The position numbers were made by a program, and so were the translations under genes. The notes beneath the pieces are model-generated. The model searched no databases and was not told the origin of the DNA. It was given only the letters and a program-made list of their open reading frames with translations. Source: Actinomycetota bacterium (GTDB taxonomy: Bacteria > Actinomycetota > Actinomycetes > Streptosporangiales > Streptosporangiaceae). Taken from it: 5,869 bases of DNA. The stretch's first letter is position 1, and each line of letters opens with the position of its first letter. Shown here in pieces: positions 1 through 5,567 of the stretch. The stretch is from the NCBI GenBank assembly GCA_003541285.1, contig DPMS01000134.1, forward strand, positions 1 through 5,869. The letters are read 5' to 3'.

Positions 1-30
1 GGCGGCGGCGACGCCGGCCGCCCACCCCCG

Positions 31-37
31 AGAGGAG
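31..37 (+). promoter_or_regulatory. Ribosome binding site of the HGxxPAAW gene
   Basis: The sequence AGAGGAG lies 8 nt upstream of the ATG at 46 and is a good Shine-Dalgarno match. It decides the start of the small membrane protein in favour of ATG 46 over the later in-frame ATGs at codons 10, 21 and 32, which have no comparable purine box. Confidence 0.7.
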
Positions 38-45
38 CAGCGCGC

Positions 46-321
46 ATGGCGGACCAGGTAAGTCCGGGCTCCATGGCCGGCGTTGGTCAGGATGCCGGCA
101 CTCTCATGCAGGCGGGTACGGGCAGTGCCCACGCAGCCATGGTGCATCACGGCCGCCCCGTGTCCTGGGTGGCGGTCTCCATCATCATGGCCGGTTTCCT
201 TGCCGGCGGCATCGGCCTGGTCGTCGGCCCCGTGTGGTGGCTGTTCTGGGCCGGTTGCGCGGCAGTCGTCGTCGGTGGGCTGCTGGCACTGGGCACCCAC
301 ATCACTGAGGACTGGTACTAA
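46..321 (+). CDS. Small HGxxPAAW-family membrane protein
   Basis: A 91-residue protein with a soluble, low-complexity N-terminal stretch (about residues 1-33). The motif HGRPVSW at residues 35-41 matches the HGxxPxxW signature that names the actinobacterial HGxxPAAW family. Two hydrophobic helices follow (about 42-60 and 63-83), the second beginning with VWWLFW, and a short polar tail ends in EDWY. Family members are small two-helix proteins of unknown function. In many actinobacteria one copy sits inside the tryptophan operon beside trpC, and no trp gene is visible here. The motif lies just before the first helix, so it is probably at the membrane surface. The next gene starts 101 bp downstream on the same strand, and co-transcription is possible but not shown. 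Family assignment is from motif and architecture. No biochemical role can be assigned. Confidence 0.8.
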   Translation: MADQVSPGSMAGVGQDAGTLMQAGTGSAHAAMVHHGRPVSWVAVSIIMAGFLAGGIGLVVGPVWWLFWAGCAAVVVGGLLALGTHITEDWY

Positions 322-422
322 GCCCGCCGCTGGCTCAAACCCGCCGCGGCCTCAAGCCGCCCGCTGCCCAGGATGGAGCTGACCGGCCCAGCGGGAATGT
401 CGTAGCCGCCCGTTAAGCTGCC
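322..422 (+). other. Intergenic gap without a clear signal
   Basis: These 101 bp between the HGxxPAAW gene and the glycosylase-like gene show only one weak hairpin (GCGGC-ctcaa-GCCGC, 346-360), too short to call a terminator. There is no convincing -35/-10 pair and no Shine-Dalgarno box before ATG 423. The downstream gene is therefore either poorly led, leaderless from an unrecognised promoter, or read from upstream. Confidence 0.4.
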
Positions 423-1655
423 ATGCTTGTGGCCATCTCTGCTGCCGAGGCACCGCAAGTCTCACTGTCGGCCGCTGACGTGCGGCTGATGACCCTGCGC
501 GCGCAGGGCTTCCTGGGGGTGGAGGGACGCCGTGGTGGTGTGCCAGCGCTGCTGCGCCGGCTCGGGGCGGTCCAGCTGGACACCATCAGTGTGCTTGCCC
601 GCTCGCACGAGCTAGTCGCCTACGCCCGTCTCGGCCCCATCCCCCGGGACCGGATCGAGCGCGCGTACTGGCATCCCCGCCAGCCCACCGCGTTCGAGTA
701 CTGGTCGCACGCCGCCTGCGTGCTGCCGATCGAGGACTGGCCGTACTACGCCTTCCGCCGGCGCGCGCTGCGCGCCCGCGGCAAACGCTGGCACCAGAGC
801 CACCAGCAGGCCTGCACCGAGGTGCTGGCCAAGCTCCGGGCTGAAGGCCCGCTGACCGCCACCCAGCTCGGCGGCGCCAAGAACGGCGGCGCCTGGTGGG
901 ACTGGTCGGACACGAAAATCGCGGTCGAGTGGCTGCTGGATGTGGGTGAGGTCATCTGCGTGCGGCGCGAGGGCTGGCGACGCGTCTACGACTTGCCGGA
1001 ACGAGTCCTCCCGAGCGAGATGCTCGCTGCCTCGCCCACGGACGAGGAGTGCCTGGCCCGTCTCGCGGCTACAGCCGCCCGGAGCCTGGGCGCGGTGACC
1101 AGGGCCGACCTGATCGACTACCACCGTCTGCGGGAACTCACCAGCCCCGGGACCAGGCATGCGGATCTTGTGGACGAGGCGGCGCGGGCAGCGGGCCTGA
1201 CGGCGGTGTCGATCGAGGGCGGGGCGAAGGCTGGCGCAGCCACGGCGGCCTGGGCTGACCCGGCGGCTCTGGCACTGGCGGCCGGTGGCGTGCGCGGCAG
1301 GCACCGGGTCACGCTGCTGTCCCCGTTCGACTCGCTGGTCTGGGACCGCAAGCGCACCCGCCGGATGTTCGGCTTCGATCACTCGCTGGAGGCCTACGTG
1401 CCCAGGGCCAAGCGGGTCCACGGCTACTTCGCCATGCCGCTGCTCGCCGGCGGGAGGCTCGTAGGCCGGGCCGACCCGGTGCGGCGGGGCCAGACCCTGG
1501 TCGCCCGCCAGCTGTCGCTGGACACCCCTGCTGCCGTCGCGCCGATGGCGCGGGCCTTGCGGGAGGCCGCGGACTGGGTCGGCTGCTCGGCGATCGCAGT
1601 CGACCGGGTCGAGCCGCCTCACCTGGCCCAACGGCTCCACGCGGCACTTGCCTGA
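423..1655 (+). CDS. YcaQ/AlkX-like winged-helix DNA glycosylase candidate
   Basis: A 410-residue protein of the HTH_42 (formerly DUF1006) winged-helix family, which includes Escherichia coli YcaQ (AlkX) and Streptomyces AlkZ. These enzymes excise bulky alkylated bases and unhook DNA interstrand crosslinks. Seen directly: an N-terminal helical start LSAADVRLMTLRAQGFLG (15-32), then AVQLDTISVLARSHELV (49-65), which holds Q51-L52-D53. This matches the Q-hydrophobic-D catalytic motif of the YcaQ-like branch rather than the QxQ motif of AlkZ proteins. Also present are FEYWSHAACVLP (91-102), a central winged-helix region (about 120-250), and the C-terminal signature LLSPFDSLVWDR (298-309) with RMFGF, KRVHGYFAMPLL and GRADP following. 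Length is normal for the family. ATG 423 lacks a Shine-Dalgarno box. GTG 480 and ATG 489 are possible later starts but would trim the conserved N-terminus. Family membership is near certain; glycosylase activity is inferred from the intact motif. Confidence 0.85.
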   Translation: MLVAISAAEAPQVSLSAADVRLMTLRAQGFLGVEGRRGGVPALLRRLGAVQLDTISVLARSHELVAYARLGPIPRDRIERAYWHPRQPTAFEYWSHAACVLPIEDWPYYAFRRRALRARGKRWHQSHQQACTEVLAKLRAEGPLTATQLGGAKNGGAWWDWSDTKIAVEWLLDVGEVICVRREGWRRVYDLPERVLPSEMLAASPTDEECLARLAATAARSLGAVTRADLIDYHRLRELTSPGTRHADLVDEAARAAGLTAVSIEGGAKAGAATAAWADPAALALAAGGVRGRHRVTLLSPFDSLVWDRKRTRRMFGFDHSLEAYVPRAKRVHGYFAMPLLAGGRLVGRADPVRRGQTLVARQLSLDTPAAVAPMARALREAADWVGCSAIAVDRVEPPHLAQRLHAALA

Positions 1656-1675
1656 CCGGCCGATTCCGGCTCAGG
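1651..1675. terminator. Shared hairpin between convergent genes
   Basis: The arms CCTGACCGG (1651-1659) and CCGGCTCAGG (1666-1675) pair over 9 bp with one bulged base (C1670) around the loop CCGATT. The left arm contains the TGA stop of the + strand gene (1653-1655). The right arm ends one base before the TAA stop of the - strand regulator (1676-1678). Being nearly symmetric, it could end transcripts from both sides. There is no U-tract in either direction, which is common for actinobacterial terminators, so the function is inferred from position and shape. Confidence 0.55.
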
Positions 1676-2395
1676 TTAGCTGAACTCGATCAGCTTCTCC
1701 CTCACCGCGATCATGACGGCCTCCATCCTGGAGTGGATCTGGAGTTTCTCCAGGATGTTGCGCACATGGTTCTTGACCGTGTTCTCCGAGATGAACAGCT
1801 CCTTGGCGATGTCGCGGTTGTTCATTCCGCGGGCCACCAGCCTGAGCACTTCCATCTCGCGCTCGGTGAGTCTGGGTGCCGGGACCTGCTGCGTGCGTTC
1901 CTCCTCGTCGCGCCTGGCGAGCGCCGCGAACTCGGTCAGGAGCTTGGCCGCCATGGAGGGATTGATCAGGGACTGCCCGCCGTGCACCGCCCGGACCACG
2001 TCGGCGACCTCGTCGTAGGGAATGTCTTTGAGCAGGTAACCGCTGGCGCCCGCCCTGATGGCCTCGAAGAGGTCCTCCTCCTCGTCACTGATCGTCAGCA
2101 TGACGATCTTTGCGCTGGGCGCGACCTCCTTCATCGCCCGGCAGGCCTCGATCCCGCTGCTCTTGGGCATCCGGATGTCCATCAGCACTACGTCCGGCAG
2201 CGCTTCGCCGGCCTTCTCGACCGCTTCCGCCCCATCACTGGCCTCGCCGACCAGTTCGATGCCGGGCTCCTCCGTGAGGACCATTTCCAGGCCCCGCCGG
2301 AACAGTGCGTGATCATCGACGATCAGCACGCGGATCGGATCGGGAGCCCGCCGGGCACCAGTTTCCTCACTGGTGGTTCCGGGATCTCCGCCCAT
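1676..2395 (-). CDS. NarL/FixJ-family response regulator (orphan)
   Basis: A 239-residue two-component response regulator that controls transcription. A short disordered leader (1-20) precedes the receiver domain RVLIVDDHALFRRGLEMVL. This has the acidic pair D27-D28, phospho-acceptor D73 in LMDIRMP, switch T101, Y120 and K123, so the phosphorylation site is intact. A charged linker (about 155-173, with DEEERTQQ) leads to a LuxR-type helix-turn-helix, LTEREMEVLRLVARG to about residue 236, with the usual TVKNHV recognition helix near 206-211. No histidine kinase adjoins it except mtrB, whose expected partner is the OmpR-type MtrA, so it is an orphan here. The ATG at 2395 has GGGAGGG just upstream (2400-2406), with tight spacing. 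A similar regulator lies beside hpf in Streptomyces by recollection. Its signal and targets are unknown. The terminator at 2473-2514 isolates it from hpf, so it probably has its own promoter, which I could not pick out. Confidence 0.93.
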   Translation of the reverse strand: MGGDPGTTSEETGARRAPDPIRVLIVDDHALFRRGLEMVLTEEPGIELVGEASDGAEAVEKAGEALPDVVLMDIRMPKSSGIEACRAMKEVAPSAKIVMLTISDEEEDLFEAIRAGASGYLLKDIPYDEVADVVRAVHGGQSLINPSMAAKLLTEFAALARRDEEERTQQVPAPRLTEREMEVLRLVARGMNNRDIAKELFISENTVKNHVRNILEKLQIHSRMEAVMIAVREKLIEFS

Positions 2396-2472
2396 CTGCC
2401 CTCCCTGACCCTGCCGGCCTGCTGACTACCTGTGACTTCGGATCAAACTTTGGCCGACCAGGCCGCAGCATG
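2396..2472 (-). other. Short upstream region of the response regulator
   Basis: These 77 bp lie between the hpf terminator and the regulator start. The region is less GC-rich than its surroundings around 2435-2460 (it contains AAAGTTTGATC on the - strand), as expected for a promoter. No -35/-10 pair with acceptable spacing is visible: the only near -10, TAGTCA, sits about 12 bp from TTGATC. A promoter is expected here because the hairpin upstream should block read-through, but I cannot place it. Confidence 0.3.
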
Positions 2473-2514
2473 CAAACTCAGGCCCCGGGCCGCGGGGCCC
2501 GGGGCCTGAGTTTG
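2473..2514 (-). terminator. Strong intrinsic terminator after hpf
   Basis: A perfect 19-bp inverted repeat has arms 2473-2491 and 2496-2514 and a 4-nt loop GCGG. The outer part is CAAACTCAGG/CCTGAGTTTG and the inner core is pure G/C. It begins 25 bp past the hpf stop codon. The AAACTC/GAGTTT ends give a short T-run on either strand, so it can act in both directions. It separates hpf from the response regulator and is the strongest hairpin seen in the window. Confidence 0.88.
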
Positions 2515-2539
2515 TGCTCCCGGGGCGGCCAGCCGATGC

Positions 2540-3343
2540 TCACACCCCCCGGAACCGCTGCCCGGCGGGGTCCGCACCGGCCGACTCGACCAGGCGGATC
2601 AGCCCGTACTGGTACCCGTGACGCCGGTAGACGACGCTGGCGTGACCGCAAGCCTCGTCACGGAACAGGTAGAAGTCGTGCCCCACGAGTTCCATCTCCA
2701 GGAGCGCCTGGTCGATGCTCATCGGCATCGCCGCGTGGAACTTCTCACGCACGACGACTGGCCCGTCTCCCTCCATCTGGATGGGGATGAGCCCGATGGC
2801 CGCGTCATCCAGTGCCCCGTCATCCAGCGCCGGGCTCCCGGACACCGGGCCGCCGAACGCCGGCTCCCCCAGGTCCGGGCCACCCAGGAAGGAACCATGC
2901 AGGGATGGCGCCGGGCCTGCCAGCGGCTCCGGCAACTGACCGTTCCCCGGGCTGTACCCGGCCATCAGCCCCCCCGGCATATAGCCCGCGCCATCGGCCA
3001 CCGGCATGAGCACGGCCCAGGCTGCCGACGGCATGCCATGCCTGTCTTTGCGCCGGTCACCCAGGCGCCGCAGGCGTGCCTCGAGTTTGGCGAGTGCCCG
3101 GTCGAGTGCCACATAGCGGTCGTCCGCTGCTGCTTCGGCCCGGATGACCGGGCCCCGGGATCGGATGGTCAGTTCGACCCGCTCGCGCCGGTCGGACTGG
3201 CGTGGATTTCGCTCGGTTGAGACCTCCACGTCGACCCTGATCGCCTTGTGACCCAGTCTCTCGATCTTGCCCAGCTTGGCTGAGGCGTGCCTCCGGAACC
3301 GCTCCTGCACATCGGTACGCCGACCCTTGAAGATGATGTCCAC
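2540..3343 (-). CDS. hpf: Long-form ribosome hibernation promoting factor
   Basis: A 267-residue HPF/RaiA (S30AE) protein that binds the 30S decoding channel and, in the long form, pairs ribosomes into inactive 100S dimers in stationary phase or stress. The N-terminal domain spans about 2-98 (MDIIFKGRRTDVQERFRRHA onward, with the basic RELTI-like strand RVELTIRSRG and helix ALAKLEARLRRLGDRRK). The C-terminal dimerisation domain spans about 196-254 (VVVREKFHAAMPMS, then MELVGHDFYLFRD and SVVYRRHGYQYGLIRL). The linker (about 99-195) is longer than usual and rich in Gly, Pro and Ala, with repeat units LGGPDLGEPA, FGGPVSGSPA and ALDDG/ALDDA. The start is GTG at 3343, set by AAAGGGGG 7 nt upstream and by the family's usual MDI(I/V) beginning. 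The gene stands alone between a long leader and a strong terminator. Identity is secure. Confidence 0.96.
   Translation of the reverse strand: MDIIFKGRRTDVQERFRRHASAKLGKIERLGHKAIRVDVEVSTERNPRQSDRRERVELTIRSRGPVIRAEAAADDRYVALDRALAKLEARLRRLGDRRKDRHGMPSAAWAVLMPVADGAGYMPGGLMAGYSPGNGQLPEPLAGPAPSLHGSFLGGPDLGEPAFGGPVSGSPALDDGALDDAAIGLIPIQMEGDGPVVVREKFHAAMPMSIDQALLEMELVGHDFYLFRDEACGHASVVYRRHGYQYGLIRLVESAGADPAGQRFRGV
2803..2832 (-). repeat. 15-bp tandem repeat in the hpf linker
   Basis: Two adjacent 15-bp units (2803-2817 and 2818-2832, + strand CGTCATCCAGTGCCC and CGTCATCCAGCGCCG) differ at two positions and encode the back-to-back ALDDG and ALDDA pentapeptides. Together with the neighbouring xGGPxxGxPA decapeptide pair they suggest that the linker grew by slippage. 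Being a multiple of three, the repeat leaves the reading frame intact. Confidence 0.7.
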
Positions 3344-3350
3344 GCGGGAA

Positions 3351-3358
3351 CCCCCTTT
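3351..3358 (-). promoter_or_regulatory. Ribosome binding site of hpf
   Basis: AAAGGGGG on the - strand is followed by a 7-nt spacer and the GTG start at 3343. It is a strong purine box and fixes the non-ATG start. Its 5' edge touches the foot of the stem-loop at 3358-3393, so folding of the leader could influence access to it. Confidence 0.8.
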
Positions 3359-3650
3359 CGGCCGGATCCAGGTAGCGGCACCCGTCCGGCCGACCTGGTC
3401 TTCGTCCCCACATCCGCCTGCTGAGGGGTTCGCAGCAGCTTGTTGCCACTAGTGCCCTTCTCCCTGTCCGGGAGACATCGGGTCTCCCGGTGGGGCAGGA
3501 CTTACCTCTAAGCCGCACCGTGATCAGTCGACGAGAAGTCGCCTTACGTGGACCGTTTCGCCTGCGGCTGGCATCGGCTTGCCGGGCTCGGCCATCCGCA
3601 CATCGCGGATGGACCTGCCTGGCGCAACCACGGACCCGGACGGGTGCCAT
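3358..3650 (-). ncRNA. Structured hpf leader, candidate regulatory RNA
   Basis: The non-coding stretch between the predicted hpf start site (about 3650) and the hpf ribosome binding site can form a chain of stem-loops when read on the - strand. An 8-bp stem CCATCCGC/GCGGATGG spans 3592-3612. A bulged 11-bp helix has arms 3533-3543 and 3494-3508. A perfect 9-bp stem CCGGGAGAC/GTCTCCCGG spans 3468-3490. A 6-bp stem CTGCTG/CAGCAG spans 3418-3438, with a loop holding CCCC that could pair with GGGG at 3406-3409. A perfect 9-bp stem TCGGCCGGA/TCCGGCCGA spans 3358-3393. GGCAGG (3614-3619) can also pair with CCTGCC (3494-3499), closing a larger domain, though it competes with parts of the first two helices. 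None has a U-tract typical of a terminator. Several perfect stems in 300 nt, directly before a raiA/hpf gene, recall the raiA-associated RNAs reported from Firmicutes and Actinobacteria. I do not recognise the consensus by eye, so the class is unproven. Attenuator or mRNA-stability elements are alternatives. Confidence 0.4.
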
Positions 3651-3656
3651 GTTTCG

Positions 3657-3685
3657 AAACTAGCCTGACCGGAGCCGGATGTCAG
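3657..3685 (-). promoter_or_regulatory. Predicted hpf promoter (housekeeping sigma type)
   Basis: On the - strand, CTGACA (3680-3685, five of six bases of TTGACA) is followed by exactly 17 bp and TAGTTT (3657-3662, fitting TAnnnT). The start site would fall near 3650, about 40 bp past the lpqB stop, giving hpf a 5' leader of roughly 300 nt. It is the best promoter match I found in the window. The -10 overlaps the 10-bp palindrome GTTTCGAAAC (3651-3660), and the -35 is part of an inverted repeat CCTGAC-N11-GTCAGG (3664-3686), either of which might be an operator. No SigR-type GGAAT/GTT pair was found in the gap. Confidence 0.6.
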
Positions 3686-3722
3686 GAGACAGGCGCTGAG
3701 TAATCGAGTGTCGACGGTCACG

Positions 3723-5567
3723 TCAGCCGGGGTAGGCAGCGTTGCTGCCTGCCATGATGTCCCGCCAGGGCTCGCCAAGGCCGACCGAGTTCTCCAGCCT
3801 GCCGACCGACGTGCCCAGATAGAGAGGGTTCTGCGGGCCTGCCGCCGTGATTGACACCATGCCCGGCTGCCCGGGCTTGAGAGTGGGCCCGTCCCCGTTG
3901 ACCGGAACCTCCCAGAGCCGGGCACCGGAGGGCGATTGCGTGATCGCCAGCACGTGATCCTCGTCGAACCAGGTCAGCGCCGAGAGCCCGGACAGGCCGG
4001 GCGCCAGCCGCACCGGATGGATGACCGAAACGCTCGTGCCGCTGCCCACGACCGCCCCCAGCAGCAGATGGGCGGCGGCCCCTGTGCCCGCGATCAGCGC
4101 GACCCGCACCCCGTCCGGCGCGACCTTGAGCCCGGTGACCGGGCCCAGGCGGGACGGCAGGCTGACTCTCACCGCCGCACCCCCGGCCGCCGGGATCACC
4201 CAGACCCCGGGCGAGCCGTGGACCCTGCCCGAGACCCACAGAACGTCGTTGACATCCCAGCTCGGTCCGGCGAACCCGGCCCCGGTGAGCCTGCTGTGCA
4301 GGTTCCCGGCCGAGGGTGCAGCGTGCGTTTTCGCGGCAGCGGCCAGGTCGCTGGTGTACACCGTGCTCGACGGCCCGGCGACCCCAGCGAGGTAGTGGCC
4401 GTCGGGAGAGATGGCGATCTGGTTCAGCGGCAGCCGCCCGGTGCCCGCCTCGCCCGGTACCGGAACGCTGTGCGCCTGCTGGCCGAACATCCGGACCGCG
4501 CCGTTGGCGCTCAGGTAATACAGGGGCGCATCACGGCGGCCATGCGGAACGTAGCGCCAGTAGTCACCCAGTCCCTGAATGCCACCAGCTGTACCCGGCA
4601 TCAGATGCCCGTTGATCCTGAGCTTCACCGCCTGGATGAGCGCCGGGCCGTACGACGGGCTGGTCAGGGTCCACACCAGCTGGGCGGCCATGGCCTGGAC
4701 GGTAGACCGGGGAGTGCTGGCCGGCAGCCGGATGTCGACGATGGCACTCTTCCCGCCGGGCGAAGCGGGCAGCACCTGGACCTTCGTGAGCTTGGCGCCC
4801 GGCGGGAAGGCGGTAACCGCCACGTTCTGCAGCCAGCCGTTCGGGTTCTGAAGCAGGCCAGTGACCAGGGTGGTGACCAGATTGTTCGACGCGACGGGGA
4901 CGAACACCGGATCGGGCACCAGGAGCTGGTCCGGCTGCGCGTAGAAATACAGATTCCGTGGCGCGTACACCAGGTGGAAGAGGTCGCTGGGGAGCAGCAG
5001 TTCGTGGGACACCTTCTTGTTGCCGGTGGATGGCAGCCCATCGATGAGCCACTGCCCCTTGACCGATTCCAGGGTGAACACCTGCTGCCGGGAGGCTTCT
5101 CCGGGGCTCGCCGAGGTGTACTGCCCGTAGCCGTTCAGCGTGGCGAGCTCCTGCCAGCTGACCACCACGCTGGCCCGGCTGTCCTGCCCGGACTGCAGCC
5201 CGGGCTGCTGGTACACCTGGGGAGTCTGGGCGAGGATCGTCACAGCCGCACGAGGCTGCCACAGCCGGCTCGCTGCCGGGGTCAGGTACTGCCGGGCTAC
5301 CGCGTGGCCGTGCGCGAAGCTGGCGCTGGCCAGCAAGAAGTTGCTGACCACCTGCTCAGGCGTCCAGCCCGGCTGCGGGGGCTCAACGATCAGCCCGCAG
5401 CATGCCCCCACGCCTCCCGGCGGCGCGGAGGGCCCGCTGTAGCCGACCGGGCCAGCGGACGGAATGGTCGCGCAGCCGGCGGCCAGCAGTGCGGCAAGCA
5501 GTACCCCGGCGGTCAGCAGCACCCGCCGGGCCTGGCGCGTCCCCGGCCCGGGCCACCGGTCAGCCAT
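3723..5567 (-). CDS. lpqB: Lipoprotein LpqB, partner of MtrAB
   Basis: A 614-residue exported lipoprotein that works with the sensor kinase MtrB; in mycobacteria LpqB binds MtrB and tunes MtrA phosphorylation. The N-terminus has a basic n-region (RQARR, 11-15), a hydrophobic stretch (16-30) and a lipobox with C32 (LLAAGCATIPSAG). Ala at -3 is slightly unusual but allowed. A helical region follows (about 66-100, GWTPEQVVSNFLLASASF). Next comes a GerMN-type domain (about 205-325, YFYAQPDQLLVPDPVFVPV, then LVTTLVTGLLQNP). The rest is the LpqB beta-propeller domain (about 345-590, blades such as LNQIAISPDGHYLAGVAG), ending in the family's usual YPG. ATG 5567 is preferred over ATG 5642. It overlaps the mtrB stop as ATGGCTGA, sits 5 nt after AGGGTGG, and gives a normal-length signal peptide, while the earlier start adds 25 Arg-rich residues lying within mtrB. 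A CC pair at 56-57 in the mature protein is odd. Confidence 0.95.
   Translation of the reverse strand: MADRWPGPGTRQARRVLLTAGVLLAALLAAGCATIPSAGPVGYSGPSAPPGGVGACCGLIVEPPQPGWTPEQVVSNFLLASASFAHGHAVARQYLTPAASRLWQPRAAVTILAQTPQVYQQPGLQSGQDSRASVVVSWQELATLNGYGQYTSASPGEASRQQVFTLESVKGQWLIDGLPSTGNKKVSHELLLPSDLFHLVYAPRNLYFYAQPDQLLVPDPVFVPVASNNLVTTLVTGLLQNPNGWLQNVAVTAFPPGAKLTKVQVLPASPGGKSAIVDIRLPASTPRSTVQAMAAQLVWTLTSPSYGPALIQAVKLRINGHLMPGTAGGIQGLGDYWRYVPHGRRDAPLYYLSANGAVRMFGQQAHSVPVPGEAGTGRLPLNQIAISPDGHYLAGVAGPSSTVYTSDLAAAAKTHAAPSAGNLHSRLTGAGFAGPSWDVNDVLWVSGRVHGSPGVWVIPAAGGAAVRVSLPSRLGPVTGLKVAPDGVRVALIAGTGAAAHLLLGAVVGSGTSVSVIHPVRLAPGLSGLSALTWFDEDHVLAITQSPSGARLWEVPVNGDGPTLKPGQPGMVSITAAGPQNPLYLGTSVGRLENSVGLGEPWRDIMAGSNAAYPG

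Noticed and set aside
2..61. Possible 3' end of an upstream + strand gene in frame 2, stopping at TAA 59-61
   Set aside because: Only about 19 codons are visible, with no recognisable motif. An overlap with the next start is plausible but cannot be told from chance in so GC-rich a stretch.
394..414. SigR/ECF-like pair GGAAT and GTT before the glycosylase-like gene
   Set aside because: The spacing is only 13 bp instead of about 18.
1733..2425. 230-codon open frame on the + strand opposite the response regulator
   Set aside because: It mirrors a gene with complete family motifs, shows no recognisable domain, and has the composition of an antisense shadow.
3468..3490. 9-bp hairpin read as a terminator for lpqB
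   Set aside because: It lies more than 230 bp past the lpqB stop, downstream of the predicted hpf promoter, and has no T-run. It fits better as part of the hpf leader.
3057..3650. 197-codon open frame on the - strand running from the predicted hpf start site through the leader into hpf
   Set aside because: It overlaps hpf in another frame for about half its length, is Arg-rich without motifs, and lacks a ribosome binding site. It does not resemble ComF.
3708..3721. CRP/GlxR-like site GTG-N8-CAC upstream of the hpf promoter
   Set aside because: Only one half matches the GTGA/TCAC consensus and the flanking bases do not fit. A single degenerate match is expected by chance.
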